A DNA stretch of 64,000 nt from Winogradskyella tangerina (GTDB taxonomy: Bacteria > Bacteroidota > Bacteroidia > Flavobacteriales > Flavobacteriaceae), in assembly GCF_003260205.1 (NCBI RefSeq), contig NZ_QERF01000008.1, positions 1 to 64,000 on the forward strand, given 5' to 3'. The translations under genes were made by a program, and so were the position numbers. Positions within the stretch are counted from its first letter, which is position 1, and each line of letters starts with the position of its first letter. The notes under the pieces were generated by a model, which did not search any database, was not told where the DNA came from, and saw only the letters and a program-made list of their open reading frames with translations. Positions 30,576 through 39,781 of this stretch are shown in pieces.

Positions 30576-31808
30576 TCAATCGAAACGAATCGCCTTTACT
30601 GGCGAAATCTTTGCAATAATTACTGAAGGAATCAAAAGCATTAATAAACACGCGAGAAATGTCCCAATATTGAGTATTATAATGTAATCTAAACTAATGT
30701 ATACAGGTGCTTCACTCACATAGTAAGTATCAGGATTTAGAGGAAATAATTTGAAATATTTTTGCGCAAAAAGTAAGCCTAGCCCAATGATATTTCCCCA
30801 TAGTAATCCTAAACCAATTAAATAAGATGCATTGTATAAAAAGACCTTTCTAATGGTCCAATCAGAACTTCCAAGAGCTTTCAAAATACCGATCATACTT
30901 GTCCGCTCAAGGATAAGCACTAATAGTGCTGTGATCATATTAATCCCAGCAACAATGATCATTATAGCGATAATACCGTAGGTGTTATTATCAAAAATCT
31001 TTATCCACTCAAAAACTGTAAAAAACTTGCGATTAACAGGAGTTGCATTCAGTAAAGAACCTATCTCTCTATCGACTTGTATGGTAAGGTTTTCTAATTC
31101 TGAAAAGTCATCGACAAAAACTTCAAAACTGCCAACCTCATTATTTTCCCACTTATTTAAGCGTTGGATATGTCTCAGATCGGCAATACAGAATTTTTCA
31201 TCCAACTCTTGAAAGCCCGAATTGTAAATTCCTACGATCTCATAATTCATGATTCGAGGTCTAGAATTGAGGTTATCTCCAAATAGTGTTTGAAATTTAT
31301 TGCCTAATTTGAAATTCAACCGATTGGCCAAATAGCTCGAAATTAAGATTTCTTCATTACGTTTTCCTGAGAAATCAGGCAAACGCCCTTCGATGAGAAA
31401 TTCCTTAAAATACGTCCAGTCATAATCAGCACCTACGCCCTTTACAACCACGCCTTCAAAATCAGTTTCAGTTCTGATCACAGCAAATTTGGTTGCTATA
31501 GCCTGAATATGTTTTACACCTTCAAGTGCTGTAAAGTTTGGGTAAAAATCTTGATCTAATGAAATTGGAACCTGAGATTCGTCTGAAGCATTCGTATCGT
31601 AATTAGAAATTTCAATATGACCATTAAAGGCCACTACCTTATCCCTGATCTTTTGTTGCAAGCCTAAACCTGTAGCAATAGCAACAAGCATCACAATTAT
31701 ACCAATTGCAATTGCAGCAATACCAATTTTAATTATTGGTGCCGAAACACTACTTTTATACGCTTTATTGCCAATAATGCGTTTAGCTATAAACAACTCA
31801 AAATTCAA
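30576..31808 (-). CDS. LolC/LolE-type ABC transporter permease
   Basis: 410 residues. One N-terminal membrane segment (about 24-48, IIKIGIAAIAIGIIVMLVAI), a large periplasmic MacB-type domain (about 50-270) and three C-terminal segments (about 273-300, 320-345, 375-400) with the FtsX-domain motif MIGILKALGSSDWTIRKVFL. Relatives extract lipoproteins from the inner membrane. The start is TTG; the family-like beginning NFELFIAKRIIGNKAYKSS supports it. No ATPase gene is adjacent, so it may use one from elsewhere, as is common in Bacteroidota. The gap to the divergent NamZ-like gene is only nine bases. Confidence 0.85.
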   Translation of the reverse strand: MNFELFIAKRIIGNKAYKSSVSAPIIKIGIAAIAIGIIVMLVAIATGLGLQQKIRDKVVAFNGHIEISNYDTNASDESQVPISLDQDFYPNFTALEGVKHIQAIATKFAVIRTETDFEGVVVKGVGADYDWTYFKEFLIEGRLPDFSGKRNEEILISSYLANRLNFKLGNKFQTLFGDNLNSRPRIMNYEIVGIYNSGFQELDEKFCIADLRHIQRLNKWENNEVGSFEVFVDDFSELENLTIQVDREIGSLLNATPVNRKFFTVFEWIKIFDNNTYGIIAIMIIVAGINMITALLVLILERTSMIGILKALGSSDWTIRKVFLYNASYLIGLGLLWGNIIGLGLLFAQKYFKLFPLNPDTYYVSEAPVYISLDYIIILNIGTFLACLLMLLIPSVIIAKISPVKAIRFD

Positions 31809-31817
31809 AACCGAAAT

Positions 31818-33047
31818 ATGCGTTTTAAGGTTTTCAAAAATACAGTTTTATTATTTGTTCTGGTAGCCATTGCTTGTGCTTCTAAAACTAAAAATGAAAG
31901 TACCACAAATGACGAACTTAATGAACTAGAACAGAAAGAACAACCAATTATTGTTGGTGCCAATCAAACTGAACGTTATTTACCATTGCTTAAGGCAAAA
32001 CGTGTTGGGATTGTTGCCAATCAGACATCTGTAATATTTACAAAATCTTCAAATGTTCATCTTGTCGATTCATTATTAAAGCATCAGATAACCGTTACTA
32101 AAGTCTTCTCTCCAGAGCATGGTTTTAGAGGAAAAGCAGACGCAGGAGAAAATGTAAAAGATGGTGCTGATACCAAAACCGGATTACCAATTTTCTCGCT
32201 TCATGGAAAGCACAAAAAGCCTACTGATGAGCAACTGAAAGATTTAGATGTTGTCGTTTTTGATATTCAGGATGTGGGTGTTCGGTTTTACACCTATATT
32301 TCTACTTTACATTATGTGATGGAGGCTTGTGCTGAAAATGATGTGCCATTGCTCATATTTGATCGCCCAAACCCAAACGGAAATTATGTAGATGGACCAG
32401 TACTAGAAAAAGAACACAGCAGCTTTCTAGGGATGCACACCATTCCATTAGTTCATGGGATGACTATAGGTGAATATGCGCAAATGATCAATGGGGAGCG
32501 CTGGCTAAAGGATGGTATTACTTGTGATATTACAATTATTGGTCTAAAGAATTACGATCATAATAGTTCGTATAGCTTACCCATTAGGCCTTCACCCAAT
32601 TTACCCAATGACCAAGCCATCACATTATATCCAAGTCTTGGGTTATTTGAGGGCACAAATATTAATGCCGGTCGAGGTACTGAATTTCAGTTCCAACGCT
32701 ATGGTGCTCCGTTTTTAGATAAAGAACATTACAACTTTAGTTATACACCAATTCCGAATTTTGGTTCTAAATATCCAAAACATCAAAATGAGATTTGTTA
32801 CGGCGCTGATTTATCTCAGGTTGAAGCAGAACGTAAATTTACTCTGAAATATATTATTGATGCCTATACTAATGCCAAAGATAAATCGAAGGTTTTTAAT
32901 ACTTCAAACTTTACAAAACATGCTGGTACTGCTAAATTACAAGAGCAAATAGAAGCTGGAATGAGTGAGGCTGAAATTAAAAAAAGTTGGCAAAAGGATT
33001 TGAATTCTTATAAGACCATGAGAACAAAATACCTGCTCTATAACTAG
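31818..33047 (+). CDS. DUF1343 (NamZ-like) exo-beta-N-acetylmuramidase, exported
   Basis: 409 residues. N-terminal signal ending AIACAS, a likely lipoprotein with Cys20. The DUF1343 body shows GIVANQTSV, FSPEHGFRG, DIQDVGVRFYTYISTL, LIFDRPNPNG and the RPSPNLPN and GTNINAGRGTEFQFQ motifs. The family founder NamZ removes terminal N-acetylmuramic acid from peptidoglycan fragments, so a cell-wall recycling role in the periplasm is likely. Its stop shares the tetramer CTAG (33044-33047) with the stop of the convergent small gene. Confidence 0.88.
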   Translation: MRFKVFKNTVLLFVLVAIACASKTKNESTTNDELNELEQKEQPIIVGANQTERYLPLLKAKRVGIVANQTSVIFTKSSNVHLVDSLLKHQITVTKVFSPEHGFRGKADAGENVKDGADTKTGLPIFSLHGKHKKPTDEQLKDLDVVVFDIQDVGVRFYTYISTLHYVMEACAENDVPLLIFDRPNPNGNYVDGPVLEKEHSSFLGMHTIPLVHGMTIGEYAQMINGERWLKDGITCDITIIGLKNYDHNSSYSLPIRPSPNLPNDQAITLYPSLGLFEGTNINAGRGTEFQFQRYGAPFLDKEHYNFSYTPIPNFGSKYPKHQNEICYGADLSQVEAERKFTLKYIIDAYTNAKDKSKVFNTSNFTKHAGTAKLQEQIEAGMSEAEIKKSWQKDLNSYKTMRTKYLLYN

Positions 33048-33472
33048 TGGCTTTTAGTTGTAACGACCCCTTTAGGTTCGATGGCTACACTTTCATTTTG
33101 AACTAATTTAACTGGCTCCGGACTTGGGATTTCCTCAAATACTTTAACTACAAAAACGATACGTTTAGGCGATTGCACAGCCACCAGAACATGTTTACCA
33201 ATAGCTAGTTTATTTAAAGGAAATTCAAAGTAGGTTGTGTCTACATTGATTTCGAAATCTCTTCCATAATCTTTATTAATAGAGTACAGATAATTGATCT
33301 TTTGATCACTTTGAAGAATTAAAGTATCCTTGGTCTCATTTAATTTATGGATCAGATTTTTAGCTTGAATGTTTCTGTTTTTTTCGAGCTTAATACGCTC
33401 TTGTGCTTTAAGTGTAAAGCTCAACAAAAAGATGAGGATAACGATGAGGAAAATGCGGATTAAATTTTTCAA
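33044..33472 (-). CDS. Small exported protein of unknown function
   Basis: 142 residues from a TTG start that begins a clean signal peptide (residues 1-23, ending LKAQ). I do not recognise the family. The mature part is mixed alpha/beta with a Lys/Asn-rich first third, a DTTYFEFPLNKLAIGKH stretch and a Pro/Val-rich tail. It converges on the NamZ-like gene with overlapping stop codons and follows about 160 bases of non-coding sequence after the diesterase gene's strand. Confidence 0.6.
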   Translation of the reverse strand: MKNLIRIFLIVILIFLLSFTLKAQERIKLEKNRNIQAKNLIHKLNETKDTLILQSDQKINYLYSINKDYGRDFEINVDTTYFEFPLNKLAIGKHVLVAVQSPKRIVFVVKVFEEIPSPEPVKLVQNESVAIEPKGVVTTKSH

Positions 33473-33633
33473 TACAGCAAAGCGTTACATTAAACATAAG
33501 GGTGTTTAGCTCAACAGTAATTAATCAATCCGTCACAAACATAATTGGATAAAGGCATGAGGCTATAAAAAATCCATAAACTACACAGAAATCAGAGGAA
33601 CAACATTTTTATGTTAATAAGGTGTTGAAAACC

Positions 33634-34527
33634 TTAATTGGTCAATAGAGCGATCAATCTATCTGGGTAGTCCGTAATAATTCCGTCTACTTTCCAACTG
33701 AGCATGGTCTTCATATCGGCTGATTCATTGACCGTCCAGGGAATAATAAGGTAACCTTCCGATTGGAATTTTTGTGTTTCTTCTTGGGATAATAATTTGA
33801 AATATGGACTAATAATTTCAGGTTTATAAGAAAGTTGTGACAGCTTAGTATTTATCGATTCATCTTCATCGATCAGTAAGGCTACTGGCATATTAGGTGA
33901 TTGCTTCTTTATCTCTTCGAGAATATTGAGATCAAAGGATTGAAGATTCACAAATTCAAACATATCATAGGTATTTATCTCATCGATTACAATTTTGACA
34001 TAGTCGTTCGGCTGTGGCGTATAAATGCCGTAATAGCTTGGCTTGGATTTTATTTCAATATTGAATTTCACATCGGCTTTTTTCGCTTTCACCAATTCAA
34101 AAACTTCGGATAAAAGTGGTTTGTACGTCTTTATTTTTTCTTGATTAGAAAACTTCGAGTGAAATTTAGAACCACAATCAAATCGTTTGATTTCATCATG
34201 TGTCATCTCAAAAAGATTGTACGCCATATCCATTTCTTCAGGAATGTTATTCCCTTCAGGATCGTAACAAATGGTTCTGCTCATAAATGGTTCGTGAGAT
34301 ACAACAACCTTTCGATCTTTTGTAATAGCAATATCTAGTTCTAAAGTATGTACACCGAGATCAATAGCTTTTTCAAATGCTGGAAGTGAGTTTTCAGGAA
34401 GTAGTCCTCTGCAACCGCGATGCCCTTGAATGTCGACATGTTTTTTAGGATTACAACTCACAAGAAAACCGATTATTAGTAAAACACAACTATTTCTGAG
34501 CGTCTGGCGAAAACGTAGGTTTTTCAT
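33634..34527 (-). CDS. Glycerophosphodiester phosphodiesterase family lipoprotein
   Basis: 297 residues. Lipobox LVSC with Cys25 after a basic start. TIM-barrel GDPD motifs: GHRG (H36, R37), PEN with E45, ELDI (E63, D65) and SHEP (H78), then LLSEVFELVK and the C-terminal WTVNESADM, DGIITDYPDR. These are the catalytic and metal residues of the family, which splits glycerophosphodiesters into glycerol-3-phosphate and alcohol. Its first 38 bases overlap the end of the upstream hydroxylase gene in another frame; the overlapped part encodes the needed signal peptide, so the overlap is probably real. Confidence 0.88.
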   Translation of the reverse strand: MKNLRFRQTLRNSCVLLIIGFLVSCNPKKHVDIQGHRGCRGLLPENSLPAFEKAIDLGVHTLELDIAITKDRKVVVSHEPFMSRTICYDPEGNNIPEEMDMAYNLFEMTHDEIKRFDCGSKFHSKFSNQEKIKTYKPLLSEVFELVKAKKADVKFNIEIKSKPSYYGIYTPQPNDYVKIVIDEINTYDMFEFVNLQSFDLNILEEIKKQSPNMPVALLIDEDESINTKLSQLSYKPEIISPYFKLLSQEETQKFQSEGYLIIPWTVNESADMKTMLSWKVDGIITDYPDRLIALLTN

Positions 34528-35338
34528 ACTTCTGAAAAGGTTGTTTCAACAATTCACCAATATGTGTATTCTTTTGCTCATCAGGAAAAACATCTACACC
34601 ATACACCAGTTTCTCGCGATCCATGTACATGTAGGTTCCGAAGATGCGATCCCAAATACTGAAAATATTTCCATAATTAGAATCGGTATAGGGCAAACGA
34701 TAATGATGGTGAATTTTATGCATGTCTGGAGAAACGATCACATAACTTAAAAGTTTATCAAAGCCTTTAGACATTTTAAGATTAGCATGTGTGAATTGCG
34801 TAAAAATCAATGATAGCGCCTGATATAGCATTACGATGGCTATTGGTGTTCCTACAATAAATACTCCAGCCAAAGTGAACGTAAAGCGTATTAAACTTTC
34901 GATTGGGTGATGTCTGTTGGCTGTGGTAGTATCTACTTTATGATCTGTGTGGTGCACCAAATGCACCATCCAGAGTGGCTTTACTTTATGTTCAACAAAA
35001 TGTGCTAAATAAGCACCAAAAAAATCAAGGAATAAAACGCCTAACAACACATAAAGCCATAAGGGTTGGGAATTAGGAAACATCCAATTGATCATTCCGA
35101 AGTCATTTGCTGCAACCCAATCTGCCGATCCTACTAACAAAAATGCCAAAGCAAAATTGATGATGACGGTAGTTAATGTAAAGAACAGATTTGGTAATGC
35201 ATGTCGCCACTTATTGTATTTAAATTTGAAAAGCGGTAAACCGCTTTCTAGTAACCAAAAAAAGGTGAGGCCACCAACTAAAATTAAGCTTCTATGTAAG
35301 GACGGAATGGTTTCAAAATAAGTAACAATGCTTTCCAA
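34490..35338 (-). CDS. Sterol desaturase / fatty acid hydroxylase superfamily membrane protein
   Basis: 282 residues, about four membrane segments. The eight-histidine di-iron set is visible: H113 and H117 (HFVEH), H126, H129, H130 (HLVHH), H143, H144, and H207-H212 (HKIHHH). These enzymes hydroxylate or desaturate lipids; the lipid here is unknown. TTG start four bases after the thioredoxin-fold gene's stop. The following diesterase gene overlaps its end, which suggests translational coupling and perhaps a common lipid pathway. Confidence 0.85.
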   Translation of the reverse strand: MESIVTYFETIPSLHRSLILVGGLTFFWLLESGLPLFKFKYNKWRHALPNLFFTLTTVIINFALAFLLVGSADWVAANDFGMINWMFPNSQPLWLYVLLGVLFLDFFGAYLAHFVEHKVKPLWMVHLVHHTDHKVDTTTANRHHPIESLIRFTFTLAGVFIVGTPIAIVMLYQALSLIFTQFTHANLKMSKGFDKLLSYVIVSPDMHKIHHHYRLPYTDSNYGNIFSIWDRIFGTYMYMDREKLVYGVDVFPDEQKNTHIGELLKQPFQKYEKPTFSPDAQK

Positions 35339-35342
35339 AGGT

Positions 35343-36242
35343 CTAGGTGTTGAGATTTATAAGCTTTTGTGCTTTTTTCAAATTTAGTGAAGATATTTTA
35401 GATTTCCATGGCTCGGCATCGTCATACTTATCCATACTCATGTAAGCCGTGTAATACAAAAATGCGACGAAAGATTTATTGCTTTCGGCAATAGTTTCCT
35501 CATCAATTTTTTTAAGTGCTCTTACTGCTTTTTTAGGGCGCCTTAGTAATATAAATTCCTGCAATTTAAGAAGCTCACAGCGTTGTCTTAAGGCGTCTCT
35601 CTCTTTAATCTCCTGTTCAACAACTAGTGCCTTTGCCTCATCTAGATATATGTTTGATAATTCGACAATATTAGATCTTACTTTCCGCCCTGTATAGAGC
35701 GCAATATCTAAATACTTTGAAGCTAAATAATAGGCAGAAAAAAAGTTCTTGTCCTTTCTATAATTATTTAATTCTTCTTCTAAAAATGATGTATCAAAAG
35801 CATATTGATTGATAATATTTGTAACGTTCTGAAAGTCTTCAACCAAATAATCGGTATTAACGATATTGCCATTAACATCCATAATCTTAATGGTATCGTC
35901 ATTAAACTTATCGATGTATTTCTGACTGCGTTTGCCCTTTATCTTTTCATACAGATCGGCGTAGCGATCTTCACTCACAATTACAGGTACAAAATGCTCC
36001 CAAATCAATGGACTAATATATTCGTCTTCGAATAAATTATTGATAAATATGGTACGCCCTTTTTTATCTTTGACTAAGACAGGATATTCATAGCTGGTCG
36101 TCTCTTCCCATACCATTAACACCATTTTATTCTGAACTAAAGCTAATCGTTGGGCAATCTCTAGATTGGTCATCCAGGCTTGTGCAGAAGTAAGATTAAT
36201 GGCAAATAGAACGAAGAAGATGATTAAGAGACGTTGTTTCAT
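35343..36242 (-). CDS. Exported thioredoxin-fold-like protein of unknown function
   Basis: 299 residues from ATG 36242 (an upstream TTG at 36260 is not needed). Signal peptide MKQRLLIIFFVLFAINLTSA. The segment ALVQNKMVLMVWEET to FVPVIVSEDRYADLYEKI resembles the first half of a thioredoxin-like domain but lacks the CxxC pair, so redox activity is unlikely. A C-terminal helical, TPR-like part (about 170-290) follows. I do not recognise a named family. It is the first gene of the run with the hydroxylase and diesterase. Confidence 0.65.
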   Translation of the reverse strand: MKQRLLIIFFVLFAINLTSAQAWMTNLEIAQRLALVQNKMVLMVWEETTSYEYPVLVKDKKGRTIFINNLFEDEYISPLIWEHFVPVIVSEDRYADLYEKIKGKRSQKYIDKFNDDTIKIMDVNGNIVNTDYLVEDFQNVTNIINQYAFDTSFLEEELNNYRKDKNFFSAYYLASKYLDIALYTGRKVRSNIVELSNIYLDEAKALVVEQEIKERDALRQRCELLKLQEFILLRRPKKAVRALKKIDEETIAESNKSFVAFLYYTAYMSMDKYDDAEPWKSKISSLNLKKAQKLINLNT

Positions 36243-36293
36243 GGTAATTGTGGTTTTCAATAGTCTATCAAAAATTATTCCGAATCCTGATTG

Positions 36294-36788
36294 CTATACT
36301 GAAATTCGTTTTTTCATGTTTTCTACAATGTTGAAAGCAGCCGGGCAAATAGCAACATTTTTCAAGGTTAAATTAGATATTTGTTGAAATTTTTTTCGAT
36401 CGGTATGAGGAAATTCTCTACATGCTTTAGGTCTCACATCGTAAATTGAACAATAATTATCTGCACCCAAAAAAGTACACGGCACTGACTTTAAGACAAA
36501 ATCGTTCTCTTCATCTACGCGTAAATAGGTTTCAATAAACTTTTGAGGTTTCATTTTAAAGAACTTTGCAATACGATCGATATCCTTGTCTGTAAATAAT
36601 GGCCCAGTGGTTTTACAACAGTTTGCGCATTCTAAACAATCGGTACGCTCAAATTCATCTTCATGAAGCTCTTGCATTAAATAATCTAATTGTTTGGGTG
36701 GCTTTTTCCTAAGTTTTGCAAAGAAGGCTTTATTTTCCTTATGCTTATCTTTGGCGCGCTTAGGTAAATTTTGGATTTGGTCTTGCAT
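36294..36788 (-). CDS. YkgJ family cysteine cluster protein
   Basis: 164 residues from ATG 36788; the longer frame starting at TTG 36824 would run into the divergent methyltransferase leader. Cysteines C51, C54, C57, C58 (CLECANCCKTTGP), C104, C113, C123 and C148 form the conserved YkgJ set, thought to bind zinc or iron-sulphur. The RPKACREFPH motif is typical. Cytosolic; the function of this family is poorly known. Confidence 0.88.
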   Translation of the reverse strand: MQDQIQNLPKRAKDKHKENKAFFAKLRKKPPKQLDYLMQELHEDEFERTDCLECANCCKTTGPLFTDKDIDRIAKFFKMKPQKFIETYLRVDEENDFVLKSVPCTFLGADNYCSIYDVRPKACREFPHTDRKKFQQISNLTLKNVAICPAAFNIVENMKKRISV

Positions 36789-36845
36789 AAATGTAAAGAT
36801 AACGAGAAAGGGAAATTGAATCAAGTCTGTTATAACAATTTTATA

Positions 36846-37547
36846 ATGAAAGATATCTTCGGAAAAGCTTTAATGGATTATCAGAATGGCGATTATTCTG
36901 AAGATATTGTCACCTGGACTCATATTTCAGACAAAGATGTTTTACCTCTTCCCTATTTATTTAGAAGCTATTCTGAAATGCCAATACTTGAACAAAAAGC
37001 CCTTCAGCATAGTAAAGGTCATGTTCTTGATGTAGGCTGCGGTTCAGGAAGTCATTCACTTTGGTTACAAAATGAAGGACTGAAGGTGACTGCGATTGAT
37101 AATTCTGAGGGCGCCATCAAGGTTTCGGAACAACGCGGTGTTCTAGATACGTACCACAGAGCTATACTAGAAGAAACTAATTCTTATGATACCATTCTTT
37201 TACTGATGAATGGTAGCGGAATATTTCAGGAGTTGTCTCAAGTTTCGAAATACCTGAAACATCTTAAATCACTTTTGAACCCTGAGGGTCAAATTCTCAT
37301 GGACTCTTCAGACATTGCGTATATGTACGAAGATGATGATGGAGGTTTTTGGCAAGATCTTAATAGTCGCTATTATGGTGAGCTCGACTATTACTTGAGT
37401 TATAAAGGTGAAACAGAATTACCTATGAAATGGTTATATCTCGATTTTGATACTTTGAATGCGGCCTGCCAAAGTGTTGGATTGTATTGCGAAAAGCTTA
37501 TGGATGGCCCACATTTTGATTATTTGGCTAGGCTGACTTCTCTCTAA
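36846..37547 (+). CDS. SAM-dependent class I methyltransferase
   Basis: 233 residues from ATG 36846 (MKDIFGKALMDYQNG); the upstream extension to 36771 begins at TTG inside the divergent gene. SAM motif I VLDVGCGSGSHS (60-71), an acidic residue after the next strand (VTAIDNS) and a motif near LLLMNGSGIF. The substrate cannot be read. The gene ends with a 20-base tail-to-tail overlap with the next membrane-protein gene. Confidence 0.85.
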   Translation: MKDIFGKALMDYQNGDYSEDIVTWTHISDKDVLPLPYLFRSYSEMPILEQKALQHSKGHVLDVGCGSGSHSLWLQNEGLKVTAIDNSEGAIKVSEQRGVLDTYHRAILEETNSYDTILLLMNGSGIFQELSQVSKYLKHLKSLLNPEGQILMDSSDIAYMYEDDDGGFWQDLNSRYYGELDYYLSYKGETELPMKWLYLDFDTLNAACQSVGLYCEKLMDGPHFDYLARLTSL

Positions 37548-37941
37548 TATGGGAAATGAGTAAAATGATAAAACTTGACATCCAAAACACAAAACCTAAA
37601 CCAACAGAAACGGTATAATATGCACCACCTTCATCGGCTGGAATTTTTTTTATTCCTAAAGTGAATAATCCAAAGACAATTGCCAATAACGTTAATACAA
37701 TCTTTGTTTTTTTATTAAGCATATAAAACATCATAGAAACGAAAAATAGTAGATTTGCCAACCATGGTAAACCGACAAAAACATCTAGTGACATTACACC
37801 CATCCATCCCAAAAGTAACGCCATAATACCCAAGAGTCCTTCTGCCCCAACAAAACAGGGTAAGATTAATGCAATTACATAGAGCAGAATTGATATATTT
37901 TTAAGACTTAATTTCAGGTGCCTTATTTTAAATGTTGGCAA
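37528..37941 (-). CDS. Small polytopic membrane protein, unknown
   Basis: 137 residues, four predicted membrane segments (about 16-32, 36-60, 62-78 and 82-98, with a last one at 112-132). Start is TTG; no in-frame ATG is available before the first membrane segment. No family recognised. Its 3' end overlaps the methyltransferase gene by 20 bases on the other strand. Confidence 0.55.
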   Translation of the reverse strand: MPTFKIRHLKLSLKNISILLYVIALILPCFVGAEGLLGIMALLLGWMGVMSLDVFVGLPWLANLLFFVSMMFYMLNKKTKIVLTLLAIVFGLFTLGIKKIPADEGGAYYTVSVGLGFVFWMSSFIILLISHIREKSA

Positions 37942-37990
37942 ATCATTATGATTTCAACAGAAACTTACTTGGTTTTTAGAATTATAAAAA

Positions 37991-39724
37991 TTAAAAATCA
38001 AACTGATAGGTTGCCCCAGCTAATGCTTGAATACCTTGTACCGGGAAGTTCGCATAGCGCTGATAATCCTGATCGAACATATTATTCACCTTAGCAAATA
38101 CAGACAACTGATCGTTGATCTTATAACCTAAATGGGCATTGGCATCAAAAAAGCTATCGAGTGTTATAGAGACTGGCTCTACAAAAATTAAAGTCCCTGT
38201 AACCTCTTGCAGATCCTTTCGCTCACCTACATAATTAGCACTTGCACCTGCAAACCACTTCTCAGAAATCTGAACATCCATAAAAACCGAGCCTGTAATA
38301 TCTGGTAAATTCCACGCTTCGGCTTGTTCGTCAGTGCTATAGTTGAAATATTCACCTTTTAATCCTAAGGTAAAATTGCGGTTAACATCAATATTCAATT
38401 CACCAGCCAAAGAGAAGGTTCTGACATCATCGTAAACAACTCCAAACGAATTTCCGTATTCATAATCATTTCTATTCGCCATATCAAAATTTGCATCATT
38501 GACTTTAAATAGCGGTTTATTCTCCTCTGAAAAATAATTACCCTTTACATTATAACTCACATTATTAGAGAGTTTTCCTTTCAGTCCGATAAAACCATTA
38601 AGACGCTCGTCTGTTGGTGCGATTATTAGGTTCGGTGACACAAACGGATTTTCGTTCGCAAAATCATAATAAGAGTTTTGCTGCAACTGACCAGTAATTC
38701 CACCAAAGGCAATCAAGATCTCATCAACCAAACGATAAGAAGCCGTTATATTTGGATATATAAAGAACTTATTATCACTCAATTCAGTATCATTCAGAAA
38801 TACAAAACGCACGCCAAGATTTACAGTAAGGTCATCTTCTTTAAGCTGATATGACGGCGATAAACCAAAAGTAACATTACCATAATCTATGCCTGCAGTA
38901 TTGTTTAAATTTGAATCGAAACTACCTCCGATATAATCCACATAAAATTCAGTATTTATCTCTTCGCCCTGTATTGGCACATCAAAACTAGCTTTAGCTA
39001 TAAATCGATTTTCGCCAGAATCTCTATCGTCACCAAAACGTATAAATCTTACACTTCCGTCATTGATGATCGCGTCGTCAAATTTCAATTTTCCACCAAC
39101 ATTGAAACTACTGAATGTATGTATCGGATCGATCATATTCGCTTCCGCTTGCCCGAAGAACTCCTGTGGTAAACCATACCAATTGTAAGTCATTGCGTCA
39201 AAACCACCGTCAATTTTCCATGAAAAATCTCCTAACTTTTGAGAATAATGCGCATTGATATGGGTACTAGAAAAGTCGTTATCTAAAAGCAAGCCATCGA
39301 TGCCACCTTGTGACGAATGGTGACTAAAATAACCGCCGACGTTCTCCGTACTATTGATCTCATGATTGAGGTAAACCTCACCTAAAATAGTGGTATATGA
39401 ACCCACACCCAACGAGGCATAATTATCATACAATTTAACGGGTTTTGCCTTATCAACATTAGCCGCTTTACCTTTTGCGGGTGTGAATGTTGAAGCAACA
39501 GGTATCGAAAAAATATTATACTTCACATCCTTTTTCTTTACCACATTTGAATCGTTCAATTTAGGTGTATCCTTAATTTTGAAAGCATCAGAAATTGTTG
39601 GTGTATATGGCTTGATCACATTCACCACCTGATCGTCGATAGTATCCTTTTTGCGCTCTTGAGCAAAGCTGAGCGTTAAACTGCTTGCTATTGTGATTAT
39701 AAAAATTAAAACTTTGATCTTCAT
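37991..39724 (-). CDS. TonB-dependent-receptor-like outer-membrane beta-barrel
   Basis: 577 residues. Signal peptide ending LSFAQ. A short N-terminal region (about 25-90) with Lys/Asp-rich stretches and VVNVIKPYTPTISDAFKI; no clear plug domain. From about residue 100 to the end alternating amphipathic strands with aromatic girdles fit a barrel, ending in the terminal Phe of GATYQFDF. The end (FAKVNNMFDQDYQRYANFP) resembles TonB receptor barrels. The large TPR protein lies 58 bases upstream, and the pair is probably one operon. Substrate unknown; a plugless barrel could be a porin-like assembly partner. Confidence 0.8.
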   Translation of the reverse strand: MKIKVLIFIITIASSLTLSFAQERKKDTIDDQVVNVIKPYTPTISDAFKIKDTPKLNDSNVVKKKDVKYNIFSIPVASTFTPAKGKAANVDKAKPVKLYDNYASLGVGSYTTILGEVYLNHEINSTENVGGYFSHHSSQGGIDGLLLDNDFSSTHINAHYSQKLGDFSWKIDGGFDAMTYNWYGLPQEFFGQAEANMIDPIHTFSSFNVGGKLKFDDAIINDGSVRFIRFGDDRDSGENRFIAKASFDVPIQGEEINTEFYVDYIGGSFDSNLNNTAGIDYGNVTFGLSPSYQLKEDDLTVNLGVRFVFLNDTELSDNKFFIYPNITASYRLVDEILIAFGGITGQLQQNSYYDFANENPFVSPNLIIAPTDERLNGFIGLKGKLSNNVSYNVKGNYFSEENKPLFKVNDANFDMANRNDYEYGNSFGVVYDDVRTFSLAGELNIDVNRNFTLGLKGEYFNYSTDEQAEAWNLPDITGSVFMDVQISEKWFAGASANYVGERKDLQEVTGTLIFVEPVSITLDSFFDANAHLGYKINDQLSVFAKVNNMFDQDYQRYANFPVQGIQALAGATYQFDF

Positions 39725-39781
39725 AAATAATGTTTTGATTGAGGGTTCAGACTTTTAATTGTTCTGCTATTTTAAAGCTTT

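Noticed and set aside
30576..31808. FtsX partner for the FtsE at 44661
   Set aside because: The permease has the N-terminal LolC/LolE layout and sequence; FtsX is shorter. Only a loose possibility remains.
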